Origin: Sphaerisporangium melleum | Lineage (GTDB): Bacteria; Actinomycetota; Actinomycetes; Streptosporangiales; Streptosporangiaceae | DNA: 64,000 nt | NCBI RefSeq assembly: GCF_014646695.1 | Contig: NZ_BMNT01000007.1 | Location: forward strand, 125,549 to 189,548 | Reading direction: 5' to 3' | Shown here: piece after piece, positions 32,734-42,287 of the stretch | Position numbering within the stretch: the first letter of the stretch is position 1 | How the letters are laid out: every line of letters begins with the position of its first letter | Made by a program: the position numbers and the translations under genes | Notes under the pieces: model-generated | What the model saw: only the letters and a program-made list of their open reading frames with translations | What the model was told of the DNA's origin: nothing | Database searches by the model: none

Positions 32734-33954
32734 TCAGCCGAGCAGGGTTTCGCCGACCCAGCCGGCCGGGCCGCAGCCAGGTGGGATGGCGAACACCGCC
32801 GATCCGATCGGTGTGGTCCACTCGTTCAGCAGATCGGCCTCGGCCAGGTTCCGTTGGACGGGGAGGTACTGGCCGGCGATGTCGGCCTGGTAGGAGGCGA
32901 ACAGCAGCCCCGAGTCGGACCTGCCCTCCGCGGTGACCCCCTCGTCGTAGTTGTAGGGCCGGCGCAGGATGCGTATCGCGGGGTCCTGCACGTGGGCCCG
33001 CCTGATGTGGGCGTATTCGGAGATGACCGGCAGCCCGGCGGGGGTGAGCCGGTCGAAGTCCGGCTCGTCGTGTTCGGCCTGGCCGGTCAGGGGTGCGCCG
33101 TCGCCGAGGCGCCGCCCGATGGTGAACTCCCTGGCCGTCCGGTCCGCGGCGTCCCAGGTCTCCAGTTCCATGCGGATGCGCCGCAGCACCAGCGTGGTGC
33201 CGCCGCGCAGCCACTGCGGCCCGTCGGCGGCCCAGACCGCCTTGTCGAACTCCGGTGAGCCGGGCCGCGGGTTGACGGTGCCGTCCAGTTGGCCCATCAG
33301 GTTGCGCTGCGTCGTGCCGGCGGCCTGCGTGTGGGCGCTGCGGCGGAAGCCGCGCTGGGTCCAGCGCACCGTGGTGAAGGCCCGCGCGTCCTTGGTGATC
33401 ACCCGGAGCGCGTGGGCCACGGTGAGCGCGTCGTCGGCGCAGATCTGTACCAGCAGGTCGCCTCCGCTCCACCGCTTCTGCAGCTTGTCGATGGAGAAGG
33501 ACGGCAGGTCGGCCACCGAGCGGGGGCGCAGGTGGCCGGCGTCGACGGCGGTGAACAGTCCGGGGCCGAATCCGAAGGTCACCGTGAGCCGGGCGGGCCG
33601 TGCCGCCAGCTCGGCCTCCATGTCGGCCAGGGCGGGCCGTCCGGCGGTGAGCCGGCGGGCGTCGTCGGTGAGCAGGCGCATCAGCCGTACGACGGCGTCC
33701 CGATCGGTGCCCGGCCGCAGGTCCAGGCCGAGGAACACGGCGTGGGCCTGCGGATCCGTGGCGACTCCGGCCTGGTGCGGTCCGTGGAACGGCTCCACCG
33801 ACGTGGCGGCGGCCACGGGTGCGACGGTGGCCGCCGGCTCCGCCGGAGCGGGTCGTTCGGCGGCACAGGCCGCGAGGGCGCCGGCCGCGGTGACGGCGGC
33901 GCCTCCGGTGAGCAGTCCTCTGCGGGTGAGGCGGGGTTCGGGGGTGGAGGGCAC
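32734..33954 (-). CDS. efeB: Tat-exported DyP-type heme peroxidase (EfeB-like)
   Basis: 406 residues. N-terminal TRRGLLTGGAAVTAAGALAA is a Tat signal. The DyP signature appears as NLMGQLDGTVNP (GxxDG, with the catalytic Asp) and the proximal heme His lies in ISEYAHIRRAH. EfeB-type enzymes oxidise substrates outside the membrane and have been linked to heme-iron or ferrous-iron use. GTG at 33954 lies 5 bp after the stop of the copper-chaperone gene, so the two are co-transcribed. Confidence 0.92.
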   Translation of the reverse strand: MPSTPEPRLTRRGLLTGGAAVTAAGALAACAAERPAPAEPAATVAPVAAATSVEPFHGPHQAGVATDPQAHAVFLGLDLRPGTDRDAVVRLMRLLTDDARRLTAGRPALADMEAELAARPARLTVTFGFGPGLFTAVDAGHLRPRSVADLPSFSIDKLQKRWSGGDLLVQICADDALTVAHALRVITKDARAFTTVRWTQRGFRRSAHTQAAGTTQRNLMGQLDGTVNPRPGSPEFDKAVWAADGPQWLRGGTTLVLRRIRMELETWDAADRTAREFTIGRRLGDGAPLTGQAEHDEPDFDRLTPAGLPVISEYAHIRRAHVQDPAIRILRRPYNYDEGVTAEGRSDSGLLFASYQADIAGQYLPVQRNLAEADLLNEWTTPIGSAVFAIPPGCGPAGWVGETLLG

Positions 33955-33958
33955 CGTC

Positions 33959-34504
33959 TCAGCCCTTGTCCATGTCCATGCCGGGCTGGTAGTCCTCCTT
34001 GCCGCCGGCGAAGTCCTTGCCGACCGCGGTGAACTCCAGCTTCCCGCCGGCCTTGAAGGTCAGGGTGAAGGGGACCTGCGCGCCGGGCTTCACCTCCTGG
34101 CCGACGTCGATGAGCATGATGTGGTCACCACCGGGCTCCAGCGCGTGGGTGCCGTGCGCCGGGACGGTGAAGCCGCCCTCCTTCGGCCGCATGATCATCT
34201 TGCCGCCGGAGTCGACGACCTCGTGCAGTTCGACCTTCGGGGCGGCCGGTGAGGCGGCGGAGACGATGGTGATCGCGGTGTCGGTGTCGTTGACGAGGGT
34301 GCCGAACGCCGCCGTCATCCCTTCCTTGGTCGTCTTGACCCAGGGGTCGGTGATGGTGAGGGCGGCGGCCGGGGTGGAGCCGGTCACCGCGGCCGCCGGC
34401 GTGGCGGCGGCCGGTGCCGGGGTGGCCTGCGAGCCGCACCCGCCGAGGGTGACGGCCGCGGCGAGGGCGAGCCCGGCGGGCAGGGTGAGACGACGAACGA
34501 ACAT
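33959..34504 (-). CDS. PCuAC-type periplasmic copper chaperone lipoprotein
   Basis: 181-residue lipoprotein (lipobox TLGGCGS) with a DUF461/PCuAC beta domain: ITDPWVKTTKEGMTAAFG, VELHEVV, KMIMRPKEGG and PGGDHIMLIDV supply the His/Met copper ligands. Such chaperones deliver Cu(I) to cytochrome oxidase or other cuproenzymes. ATG at 34504 has GGAAGG upstream; the longer frame to 34591 is not coding. First gene of a two-gene unit with the DyP peroxidase. Confidence 0.9.
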   Translation of the reverse strand: MFVRRLTLPAGLALAAAVTLGGCGSQATPAPAAATPAAAVTGSTPAAALTITDPWVKTTKEGMTAAFGTLVNDTDTAITIVSAASPAAPKVELHEVVDSGGKMIMRPKEGGFTVPAHGTHALEPGGDHIMLIDVGQEVKPGAQVPFTLTFKAGGKLEFTAVGKDFAGGKEDYQPGMDMDKG

Positions 34505-34693
34505 GGTCAGGCCTTCCTGTGGCGGTCCGGGCCCGGCGCATGCCGGAAGAAGCCTCGGCGCGCGGGCACCGGACACGGGAGAAGAGGTCACGATGGCTTT
34601 CCTGCGGCCACGGCGGCACGAAGAGCGGCCGTGGCCCCCGCCGGAGCGGGCACAGGGGACGGCGAAGGCGTTCCCGGCGGCCGGAGCGGCCGA

Positions 34694-35257
34694 TCAGCCG
34701 AGAACGCCGGCCGGTGCCGGGGAAGGCGGACCACGCCTGGTCAGCGCGTGGCGCAGCAGGGCCGAGCGCGGCTCCCGCGGCTCGGCGTCACCGGCCGGGA
34801 CGGACGCCGGCATCGGTACGGGCCGCAGGTGGGCCAGTAGCAGCCGGCAGAGTCCGACGCCGAGCCGGCGCAGCAGTCCCCAGAGCACGGCCTCGCCGTG
34901 GGCGAGCCACAACGCGGTCAGGGTCACCGCCCACGCGTGCATGATCAGCATGCCGATGCCCGGCACCAGGCCGGAGTGCGCGTGCCCGCCGGGCGGCCCG
35001 AGCGGGACCAGGTGCGCGAGCGAGAAGATCAGGTGCAGCGCGACCTGCACGGCCGCCAGAAGGGGCAGGATGACCCGGAGCGTGCGCTCCCGGCCGGTCA
35101 GCGGCAGCGCCGCGCCGAACGCCAGGACCAGGCCGCCGAACACATGCGGCGTGGACAGCGCGCCGCCGGCCAGCACGTGCGCTCCCATGCCAAGCCCCAG
35201 GCACACCGCTGCGAACGTGGCGGCCCGGAGGAGACGGAAGGGGAGGCTCGCGGTCAT
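34694..35257 (-). CDS. Small membrane protein ending in RRGPP (paralogue 1 of 3)
   Basis: 187 residues with four hydrophobic segments in the first 130, then a Pro/Ala-rich tail containing LTRRGPPSP. AATFAAVCLGLGMGAHVLAGG near the N-terminus and HAHSGLVPGIGMLIMHAWA in the middle recur in the paralogues at 35496 and 48064. Conserved His in the loops suggests metal or heme contact. Lies 189 bp upstream of the copper chaperone on the same strand. No function is known to me. Confidence 0.78.
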   Translation of the reverse strand: MTASLPFRLLRAATFAAVCLGLGMGAHVLAGGALSTPHVFGGLVLAFGAALPLTGRERTLRVILPLLAAVQVALHLIFSLAHLVPLGPPGGHAHSGLVPGIGMLIMHAWAVTLTALWLAHGEAVLWGLLRRLGVGLCRLLLAHLRPVPMPASVPAGDAEPREPRSALLRHALTRRGPPSPAPAGVLG

Positions 35258-35495
35258 GGTCCGGCCATCATCCTATGAGGCCACGCCGGGGCGATAGCTG
35301 GGGCGCATATTCAGGGGGCCCACACCGATGCGCACGCCGGGTGAGCGTTTCACGGGATTTGCGGAAATTCAGGCGCGTCTGACCGGCGAGTACGGGCCGG
35401 TCATCCGCCGTTCAGAACGAGCCCAGCGTTCTGGGGGGACATGTCCGTATTTTTACACATAGACGGCTTGTAGGGGGTCTGGCACGATTACGCCC

Positions 35496-36065
35496 GTGCA
35501 CATCGGTCGGCCGTTCTGGCGCGCGCTACGTGCCGCGGTGTTCGCGGTGGCGTGCGTGCTGGTTTCGGCCGCACTGCACGTGCTGGCCGGCGGCGCCCCC
35601 GTGAGCGCGGGCACCCTGGCCGTCGCGCTGGTGCTGACCTGGGCCGGAGCGTTCCTGCTGGCCCGTCGTCAGCGCGGGCTGGACGTCCTGCTGGTGGCGT
35701 GCTTCGCCGCGCAGTACGGCCTGCACCACCTGTTCCTCGTCGGCGCCATGACCGGCCCCTCGTCACCGTGGACCGACGAGCACGGCACCGGCCTCGGCAT
35801 GCTGCTGATCCACGCCACGATGGCGGTCTTCTCCGCGTTCACCCTCGAACGCGGCGAGACGGCCCTGGCGACCATCGTGCACCTCGCGGTCACGTCCGTC
35901 CACGCCCTGCTGGCCGTCATCGGCCTCCTGCTGGGCGCGCCCGCCGACATCGTCCCGCACCGGCACGGTCGCGTACCCGACACCCGTTCCAGGGCGCCCC
36001 GCCGGTCCGACTTCGGCGTCGTGGTGTCACGGCGCGGTCCACCGCTCAGCCTCTCCGTTCTCTGA
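35496..36065 (+). CDS. Small membrane protein ending in RRGPP (paralogue 2 of 3)
   Basis: 189 residues, four hydrophobic segments and a C-terminal tail with SRRGPPLS. RAAVFAVACVLVSAALHVLAGG and GTGLGMLLIHATMAVF match the paralogues. GTG at 35496 has no clear SD and a short AT-containing leader, so the mRNA may be near leaderless. It precedes the PepSY protein on the same strand and is divergent from paralogue 1. Confidence 0.75.
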   Translation: MHIGRPFWRALRAAVFAVACVLVSAALHVLAGGAPVSAGTLAVALVLTWAGAFLLARRQRGLDVLLVACFAAQYGLHHLFLVGAMTGPSSPWTDEHGTGLGMLLIHATMAVFSAFTLERGETALATIVHLAVTSVHALLAVIGLLLGAPADIVPHRHGRVPDTRSRAPRRSDFGVVVSRRGPPLSLSVL

Positions 36066-36198
36066 TCCGGGCTGCCGCCGTGTCCGACCGGCGGCAACGG
36101 CTCGTCATGCCGTACGCCCGAATGCCGCCCCGCGCCGCGTGCGCGCGTACCTGCGGCCGGACATCCCCTCGCTGACGTGACGCGCATCGTTGACGTGC

Positions 36199-36211
36199 GT
36201 GTTCACCGTGA
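36199..36211. promoter_or_regulatory. Palindrome upstream of the PepSY gene
   Basis: GTTCACCGTGAAC is a perfect 6-bp-arm palindrome with one central base, 15 bp before the PepSY start codon and touching its SD region. Possible operator; could be chance. Confidence 0.3.
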
Positions 36212-36226
36212 ACGGAGAAGCTTCTC

Positions 36227-37612
36227 GTGACCTCTACCGCTGACGTCGACCGCGCCGTCGACCCCGCCCGAACTCCCCCGCCCCGGCGGGCCACCTGGGC
36301 CGCGCTGCGCCCGCTGGTGCTGCGCCTGCACTTCTACGCCGGCATCCTCATCGCCCCGTTCCTGCTGGTCGCCGCGACCACCGGCCTGCTGTACGCGCTC
36401 TCCTTCCAGATCGAAAAGGTCGTCTACCAGCACGAGCTCACCGCACCCGTGGGCCAGACGCGGCTCCCGCTGAGCGGGCAGATCGACGCGGCCCGTAAGG
36501 CGCACCCCCAGGGCACGATCACCTCGGTACGCCCCGCCGCCGAACCCGGTGAGACCACCAGAGTCCTGTTCGACCAGCCGGGCCTGCCCGAGAGCACGCA
36601 GATGGCCGTGTTCGTCGACCCCTCGACCGGGCAGGTGCGCGGCGAGCTGGCGAGCTACGGCGGCTCCGGCGCGCTGCCGGTGCGCGCCTGGATCTCCGAG
36701 CTGCACCGTCGCCTGCACCTGGGCGAGCCGGGACGCATCTACAGCGAGCTCGCCGCGAGCTGGCTGTGGGTCGTGGCCCTCGGCGGGCTCGCGCTGTGGC
36801 TGAGCAGGCGCCGCCGCAGCGGCGGCCGGCTGCGCGGCCTGTTCACTCCCGACCGCGCCGCCACCGGGTCGCGCCGCACGCTGTCCTGGCACGGGTCGGT
36901 CGGCCTGTGGGCGGTCGTCGGCCTGCTGTTCCTGTCCGCGACCGGTCTGACCTGGTCGAAGTACGCCGGGGAGAACATCGGCGACCTGCGCGCCGCGTTC
37001 GGCTGGCAGACGCCCTCGATCAACACCGGCGGCGGCGGGCACGCCGGGCACTCCGGATCGGACGCTCCGGCGGCCGGCTCCCCGGACGCGGGCATCGACC
37101 AGGTCGTGACGGCCGCCGCCGGCAAGGGGCTGTCCGGCCCGCTGGAGATCGTGTGGCCCGCCAAGCCCGGCGGCGCCTACGTGGTCAAGGAGATCGACAA
37201 GACCGTGCCCGAGCGCCTGGACCAGGTCGCGGTCAGCCCGGCGGGCCAGGTGGTGGGCGAGCTGCGGTTCGCCGACTACCCGCTGGCCGCCAAGCTGACC
37301 ACCTGGGGCATCGACGCCCACATGGGGCTGCTGTTCGGCCTGGTCAACCAGATCGTCCTGGCGGCGCTCGCCGCCGGCCTCATCGCGCTGATCCTGCTCG
37401 GCTACCGGATGTGGTGGCGCCGCCGGCCGACCCGCGGCTTCGGCCGGCCGTACCCCCGGGGCACCTGGCGGGCGGTGCACTGGGCGGTGCTGGCGCCGCT
37501 CGTCGTCGTCGCGCTCGTGGTCGGGTACTTCCTGCCGCTGATGGGGATCTCCCTGGCCGTCTTCCTGGTGATCGACGTCCTGCTGGGCCTGCGCGCCCGG
37601 GCCGCCCGCTAG
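36227..37612 (+). CDS. PepSY-associated membrane protein (iron-regulated type)
   Basis: 461 residues with four to five membrane helices and two large external PepSY-like domains. LRLHFYAGILIAPFLLVAATTGLLYAL at the first helix, HRRLHLGEPGR, SWHGSVGLWAVVGLLFLSATGLTW and WGIDAHMGLLFGLVN are characteristic of the PepSY-TM family; conserved His in the helices are thought to bind heme and act in ferric-siderophore reduction. It directly precedes the metallophore-like cluster, which fits a reductive role in metal release (inference). GTG at 36227 follows GGAGAA. Confidence 0.9.
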   Translation: MTSTADVDRAVDPARTPPPRRATWAALRPLVLRLHFYAGILIAPFLLVAATTGLLYALSFQIEKVVYQHELTAPVGQTRLPLSGQIDAARKAHPQGTITSVRPAAEPGETTRVLFDQPGLPESTQMAVFVDPSTGQVRGELASYGGSGALPVRAWISELHRRLHLGEPGRIYSELAASWLWVVALGGLALWLSRRRRSGGRLRGLFTPDRAATGSRRTLSWHGSVGLWAVVGLLFLSATGLTWSKYAGENIGDLRAAFGWQTPSINTGGGGHAGHSGSDAPAAGSPDAGIDQVVTAAAGKGLSGPLEIVWPAKPGGAYVVKEIDKTVPERLDQVAVSPAGQVVGELRFADYPLAAKLTTWGIDAHMGLLFGLVNQIVLAALAAGLIALILLGYRMWWRRRPTRGFGRPYPRGTWRAVHWAVLAPLVVVALVVGYFLPLMGISLAVFLVIDVLLGLRARAAR

Positions 37613-37630
37613 GCCGTACCGGAGTCCGGA

Positions 37631-37657
37631 GCCGCCGGGGCATCCCGCCCCGGCGGC
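37631..37657 (+). terminator. Terminator after the PepSY gene
   Basis: A perfect 11-bp stem GCCGCCGGGGC with a 5-base loop begins 18 bp after the PepSY stop codon. Confidence 0.65.
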
Positions 37658-37785
37658 GCACCGGTTCGGGCTCCGGACCCGCGATCCGCGCGACACGCCG
37701 CCGCAGGGGAACCGATCGCGCGCGCCGGACGACTACTGTCCCGACGGGCGAGGAGCGGACGCGGCATCGTGGATTGGAGCGCCGG

Positions 37786-39012
37786 GTGACCATCGCCGTA
37801 CTCGAAGCACTCACCTTCGGACTCGGCCGGCTGGCGGCGGCGGCGGGCGAGGCCGGGGAACGGCTCTGCCTGCTCACCGGGAACCGGGAGATCTACCGCC
37901 ACGAGCTGGACGGACCGGCGTCCGACGCGCTCACGATCGTCGATGTCGACACCCGTGACGTGGCGCGGTGTTCGGCGGTGCTCTCCGCACTGCCGGACCT
38001 GCGCGGACTGATCAATTCGACGGACACCTGGCTGGTCGCCGGCGCCGAGCTGGCGGCACGGCACGGTCTGCCCGGCACCGATCCGGCCACGGCCCGGCTG
38101 ATCAGGGACAAGCTCGCGGTGCGCCGGCTGCTGCACGCGCGCGGCCTGTCCCACGGCACGGCGGTGGCGGTGCCACCGGACGCCACCGCCGAGACGGTTC
38201 GGCGGGCCGTCGGCCTGCCCGCCGTACTGAAGGACTCGGCCGGCACGGGATCGCGGAACGTGTGGCTGGTGCGGGACGCCGGGCAGCTCGGCCGGGCGCT
38301 GGCGGAGGCGGCCACGCGGTCGCTGATGGGACGGTTGTTCGCCGAGCCCTACTTCACCGGCACCCTGTACAGCGCGGAGACGCTGAGCTGGGCGGGCCGC
38401 ACCCGGCTTCTCGGTGTCACCGGCCGGCTGCTGTCGGCGCGCCGCTTCGGCCGCGAAGAGGTGCTGTCGTTCCCCGCGATGCTGCCCGCCGCCGATCTGA
38501 CAGCGATCGAACGGTGGGCCGGCGAGGTGCTGGCCGCGGTGGGCCATGGTCAGGGGTTCGCCCATGTGGAGTTCGTCCTGACGACCGGCGGCCCCGAGCT
38601 GGTCGAGATCAACGCGAGGATCGGCGGCTGCCTCGCCGGCGAGGCGATGTGCCGCTCGCTCGGGGTGAACGTCTACGCAGCCATGATCGACATGGCCCTC
38701 GGTCGTGCACCCGCCCTCCTGGACGCCCCGTTGGACCCCGCGGCGACCATGGAGGCGACGGCGACCGTGCTGGTCTACCCGGACGGGACCGGAACGCTCG
38801 CCGCCGTCGAGGGCGTGAAACAGCCGGCCTCGCATCCCGGCGCGCCCGAGTGGTACCCGACCATGGCGATCGGAACGCGAGTGGCGGACCTCGGCGACCA
38901 GCGGGCCTGCGCCGGGCTGCTGCTCGCCACGGGCCCGACGACCGAGCTCGCGCTGTACAACGCGCTCAGCGCCGCCCGCGCGGTCCGGCCGGTCATGGCG
39001 GACGGCAGTTGA
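37786..39012 (+). CDS. ATP-grasp ligase
   Basis: 408-residue ATP-grasp enzyme, which joins a carboxylate to an amine through an acyl phosphate. ATP-grasp elements are PAVLKDSAGTGSRNVWLV (about 146-163), EPYFTGTLYSAETLSW, and the metal-binding HVEFVLTTGGPELVEINARIGG. The N-terminal pre-ATP-grasp domain is short. GTG at 37786 has GGAG upstream; the frame upstream is a shadow of the PepSY gene. The MFS gene begins at its stop (TTGA overlap). In this cluster it is the only visible amide-bond-forming enzyme. Confidence 0.87.
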   Translation: MTIAVLEALTFGLGRLAAAAGEAGERLCLLTGNREIYRHELDGPASDALTIVDVDTRDVARCSAVLSALPDLRGLINSTDTWLVAGAELAARHGLPGTDPATARLIRDKLAVRRLLHARGLSHGTAVAVPPDATAETVRRAVGLPAVLKDSAGTGSRNVWLVRDAGQLGRALAEAATRSLMGRLFAEPYFTGTLYSAETLSWAGRTRLLGVTGRLLSARRFGREEVLSFPAMLPAADLTAIERWAGEVLAAVGHGQGFAHVEFVLTTGGPELVEINARIGGCLAGEAMCRSLGVNVYAAMIDMALGRAPALLDAPLDPAATMEATATVLVYPDGTGTLAAVEGVKQPASHPGAPEWYPTMAIGTRVADLGDQRACAGLLLATGPTTELALYNALSAARAVRPVMADGS

Positions 39013-40220
39013 GCGGTGCACCGGCCTTCACCGGTCCCCAGCGCTTCATGCTGGTGAGCTCCTTCGTCACCACGCTCGGCAGTTTCGCCGTCCTCCCGTT
39101 CACCTCGGTCCTGCTGCGCGAGCGGCTCGGCTGGGAACTCGGGACGGTCGGGAGGGTGCTGGCGGTGGCCTCGCTGCTGCAGTTCGCCGGCTGCGTGGCG
39201 GGCGCGGCCGTCGCCGAACGCCTCGGCCTGCGCCGGACGCTGCTGATCGCCCTGGTGCTGCACGTCGCGGGATTCGCCGGCTTCACGGCCGGGGCACGAT
39301 GGCCGGTCGTGACGGTCGCCGGCCTGGTCACCGTCTGCTGCGGCGCCGCGCTGTACCTGCCCGCGGCCAAGGCGTACCTGGTGCAGGACGCGGACGAGCG
39401 GCGACGTCCGCGGCTGCTCTCGGCGAGCAACGCGGCGCTGAACGCCGGGGTCGCCCTGGGACCCGCGGCGGCGGGCCCCTTCGCGCTCGGCTCCTCCACC
39501 GCGGTGTTCACCACGGTGACGGTGCTGCTGGCGCTTCTCACCCTCGGGCATGTGGCGCTGCCGCCGCCCGCTCCCGATGACGGGCGCCGGCCGGCGGAAC
39601 CGGTGTGGCGCGTGCTGGACCGGATCGCGGCCGCGCCGTTCGCGGTCACGGCCTGGACGCTCTATCTGCACATGTGCTTCTACTACTACCTGCCGGTCTA
39701 CACCGTCCCCCGGGTGTCCGCGGCGTTCTACGGTCTGGTGCTGATGCTGCACTCGCTGATCCTGGTGGTGCTGCAGCCGCTGCTGGCCGAGCGGGTGGGC
39801 CGGGCCGGCTACGTCCCGGCGATGTGCCTGGGGTTCGCGGCCATGGCCGCGGGCATGGCCGTCCTGGCGCTGGGCGGCGCCGCCGCGATCGTGGCCGGGG
39901 CGGTGGTGATCTGCCTCGGCGAGGTGGTGCTGTTCCTGAAGAACGACCTGGAGGCCCTGGCCCGCTCCCCCCGCTCCGCCGCCGTGGTCTTCGGGCAGCA
40001 GCGGGTGGCCATGGGCATCGGCGCGTTCGGCGGCGGCCTCGTCGGCGGGGCCGGGTACGGCGCCCTCGACCAGGCCGGGCACGCCCCGGTGTTCTGGCTG
40101 GCCGTGGCCGCGCAATGTGCCCTGGTGCCGCTGCTCGTCCCCTTCGCCCGGCGGGCCCTGGCAGGACGTGCGGGACGAGCCGGCGTCCCGGCCGGCGACG
40201 ACATCGCGAGGATGGGATGA
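39009..40220 (+). CDS. MFS transporter, probable product exporter
   Basis: 403 residues with 12 predicted membrane segments and an MFS A-type loop (AERLGLRRTLLIALV). A TTG start at 39009 overlaps the ATP-grasp stop; an ATG at 39048 is an alternative. Sandwiched without gaps between the ligase and the flavoenzyme, it most likely exports the pathway product. Confidence 0.87.
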   Translation: MSGAPAFTGPQRFMLVSSFVTTLGSFAVLPFTSVLLRERLGWELGTVGRVLAVASLLQFAGCVAGAAVAERLGLRRTLLIALVLHVAGFAGFTAGARWPVVTVAGLVTVCCGAALYLPAAKAYLVQDADERRRPRLLSASNAALNAGVALGPAAAGPFALGSSTAVFTTVTVLLALLTLGHVALPPPAPDDGRRPAEPVWRVLDRIAAAPFAVTAWTLYLHMCFYYYLPVYTVPRVSAAFYGLVLMLHSLILVVLQPLLAERVGRAGYVPAMCLGFAAMAAGMAVLALGGAAAIVAGAVVICLGEVVLFLKNDLEALARSPRSAAVVFGQQRVAMGIGAFGGGLVGGAGYGALDQAGHAPVFWLAVAAQCALVPLLVPFARRALAGRAGRAGVPAGDDIARMG

Positions 40221-41368
40221 ACACTGACGATGCTTTGACGGCGGCACGGAAGGTGGCCGGGCTGCTGCACGGCGACGCCGCCGAACGCGATCGAGCCGGC
40301 CGGCGGCCGGTGCGGGAGGTGCGGGCCCTGCGCGAGTCGGGCCTGCTCGGCCTGGCCCCGGACGACCACGTGACGACGCACGCGGTCGTCCGGATCGTCG
40401 CCGCGGCGGACGCCTCGATCGGCCACCTGCTCGGCTACCACTACCTGCACCTGTGGCGGATCGGCCTCTTCGACCGGCCGGAGCAGGCCCGGCGGATCTG
40501 GCGGGACACCGCGGAACGGAACTGGTTCTGGGCCGCCGCCACCAATCCGCAGGACACGATCCGCGCGACCCCCTCGCCGGACGGGCTGGTCGTCAACGGG
40601 AGCCGGGCCTTCGCCACCGGAGCCGCGGTCGCCGACCGGCTGGTGGTCAACGCCACCCGGGACGACGGTGGTGACCGGCTGACCATCGTGATGGACGCCC
40701 GCCTCCCCGGCATCGGGCACCCCGACGACTGGGACAACATGGGACAACGGCTGTCGGCCAGCGGAAGCGTCACCTTCGACGGCGTACGGGTGCCGCACGA
40801 GCAGGTGGTCGGCGCCCTGCCGGCCGGCCGGGACGACCCGAGGATGGTCCGCCTGTCGCTGTCGGCCCTGGCCTACCAGTCCGTCCTCACCCAGGTGCTG
40901 GTCGCCATCGCCGAGGGCGCGCTCGCCGAGGCGGCCCGCTACACGCGCGAACACGCCCGCCCCTGGCCGCTCGGCGGGGCCGAGTCGGCCGGGCGGGACC
41001 CGTACATTCTGGCGGGCTACGGTGAGCTGGTCGCGTCGGTGCGCGCGGCCGGACTGCTCGCCGACCAGGCGGCGAGCGCGTTGCGGGCGGCGTCGGATCT
41101 CGGCCCGGCGCTGACGGCCGAGGTGCGCGGCGAGACGGGCGTGACGATCTCGTCGGCGAAGGTGGTCGCCACGCGGGTGGTCCTGGAGACGACGACCCGG
41201 ATCTTCGACTTCATCGGCGCGCGGGGTACGGCGGGCCGGTTCGGCTTCGACCGGTTCTGGCGTGACGCTCGTACGCTGACCCTGCACGACCCGGTGGTCT
41301 ACAAGGCGCGGGAGGTCGGCGCGCACTTCCTCACGGGCGAGTTGCCCCCGCCGACCGCCTACAGCTGA
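40217..41368 (+). CDS. DszC/SfnB-like flavin-dependent monooxygenase (acyl-CoA dehydrogenase fold)
   Basis: 383 residues with the acyl-CoA dehydrogenase fold. The C-terminal block FDFIGARGTAGRFGFDRFWR DARTLTLHDP and the DWDNMGQRLSASGSVTFDGV region are typical of the DszC/SfnB group of FMN-dependent oxygenases. Members oxygenate sulfur or nitrogen (N-hydroxylation) rather than dehydrogenating CoA esters. In this cluster N-hydroxylation of an amine to create a metal-binding group is an attractive but unproven role. ATG at 40217 overlaps the MFS stop (ATGA). Confidence 0.8.
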   Translation: MNTDDALTAARKVAGLLHGDAAERDRAGRRPVREVRALRESGLLGLAPDDHVTTHAVVRIVAAADASIGHLLGYHYLHLWRIGLFDRPEQARRIWRDTAERNWFWAAATNPQDTIRATPSPDGLVVNGSRAFATGAAVADRLVVNATRDDGGDRLTIVMDARLPGIGHPDDWDNMGQRLSASGSVTFDGVRVPHEQVVGALPAGRDDPRMVRLSLSALAYQSVLTQVLVAIAEGALAEAARYTREHARPWPLGGAESAGRDPYILAGYGELVASVRAAGLLADQAASALRAASDLGPALTAEVRGETGVTISSAKVVATRVVLETTTRIFDFIGARGTAGRFGFDRFWRDARTLTLHDPVVYKAREVGAHFLTGELPPPTAYS

Positions 41369-41380
41369 GGCCGGCCGAGG

Positions 41381-42127
41381 TCAGCGCACCGCGACCAGGA
41401 CCACGTCGTCACCCGCCTGCCACACCGTGCCGACTTCGCGAAAGCCGCCGGCCCGCAGGAGCTCGGCGTGCCGGCGCACCGACAGTTCGGTGAGGCCGCC
41501 GCGCGCGCCGCGGCGTTGGCGTTCGGCGACGGCGGCGGCCAGCGCGGGCTCGGCCGTCACGGCCCGCCACCAGGTGGCCCAGTCCTCGCCCCCCGCCCCC
41601 GCCCGGGCGGCCCGCTCCTTCAGCACCGCGGCGGCCAGCCGGGCCACGGCCGGCTGCTCGTCGTAGAGGTTGTCGGCGTTCACCAGCACACCGCCGGGAC
41701 GCAGCAGCGTGGCGGCCTCCTCGTACAGCCCGCCGAGCCGGTCCTCGGGGATCCAGTGCAGCGCGGTGGAGGACACGATGGCGTCGACCGGGCCGGTGAG
41801 CCCCAGTTCCTTCGACCAGCCGGGCGCGGCGAGATCGGCGTCGGCGAAGCGCGCGATGTCGCGGTAGGCGTCGCGCGCCAGGGCCAGCAGGACCGGGTCC
41901 TGGTCGACGCCCACGACGGCGGCGCCGGGAAACCGGCCGGCCAGCCGGACGGACATCGAGCCCGGTCCGCAGCCGAGGTCCAGGATCAGCGGCGGCGGAC
42001 CACCGGCGGTGACGCCGGCGACCACGTCCCCGACCACGGTGAAGCGTTCCTCCCGGTCGGGGAGGTAGTTCTCCTGCTGGCGGTCCCAGCGCCGCACCCA
42101 AGCCCGAGCCTCGTGCGCGTCCATCAT
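41381..42127 (-). CDS. SAM-dependent methyltransferase (trans-aconitate-methyltransferase-like)
   Basis: 248-residue class I methyltransferase. LILDLGCGPGSMSVRLAGRF is motif I, VVGVDQDPVLL motif II, and VDAIVSSTALHWIPED motif IV, the latter close to Tam-type enzymes that methylate carboxylates. ATG at 42127 has GAGGAGG 6 bp upstream. It is convergent with the flavoenzyme and divergent from the next methyltransferase. It may be part of the metallophore locus or an insertion into it. Confidence 0.82.
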   Translation of the reverse strand: MMDAHEARAWVRRWDRQQENYLPDREERFTVVGDVVAGVTAGGPPPLILDLGCGPGSMSVRLAGRFPGAAVVGVDQDPVLLALARDAYRDIARFADADLAAPGWSKELGLTGPVDAIVSSTALHWIPEDRLGGLYEEAATLLRPGGVLVNADNLYDEQPAVARLAAAVLKERAARAGAGGEDWATWWRAVTAEPALAAAVAERQRRGARGGLTELSVRRHAELLRAGGFREVGTVWQAGDDVVLVAVR

Positions 42128-42287
42128 GCGTGCCTCCTCGGCGTCCCGCGCGGTCATCCCAGCTAGTCGTCGCGGGCGGTCGCCGGGTTCCACCGGCCGG
42201 GAACCGGGGGCGTCGTTCACCCGACTCCTCCAACAGGACGGTGTCGCGCACCCCGTGGCGGGCGCCCCTTCGAGGAGGTCGGCGGAC

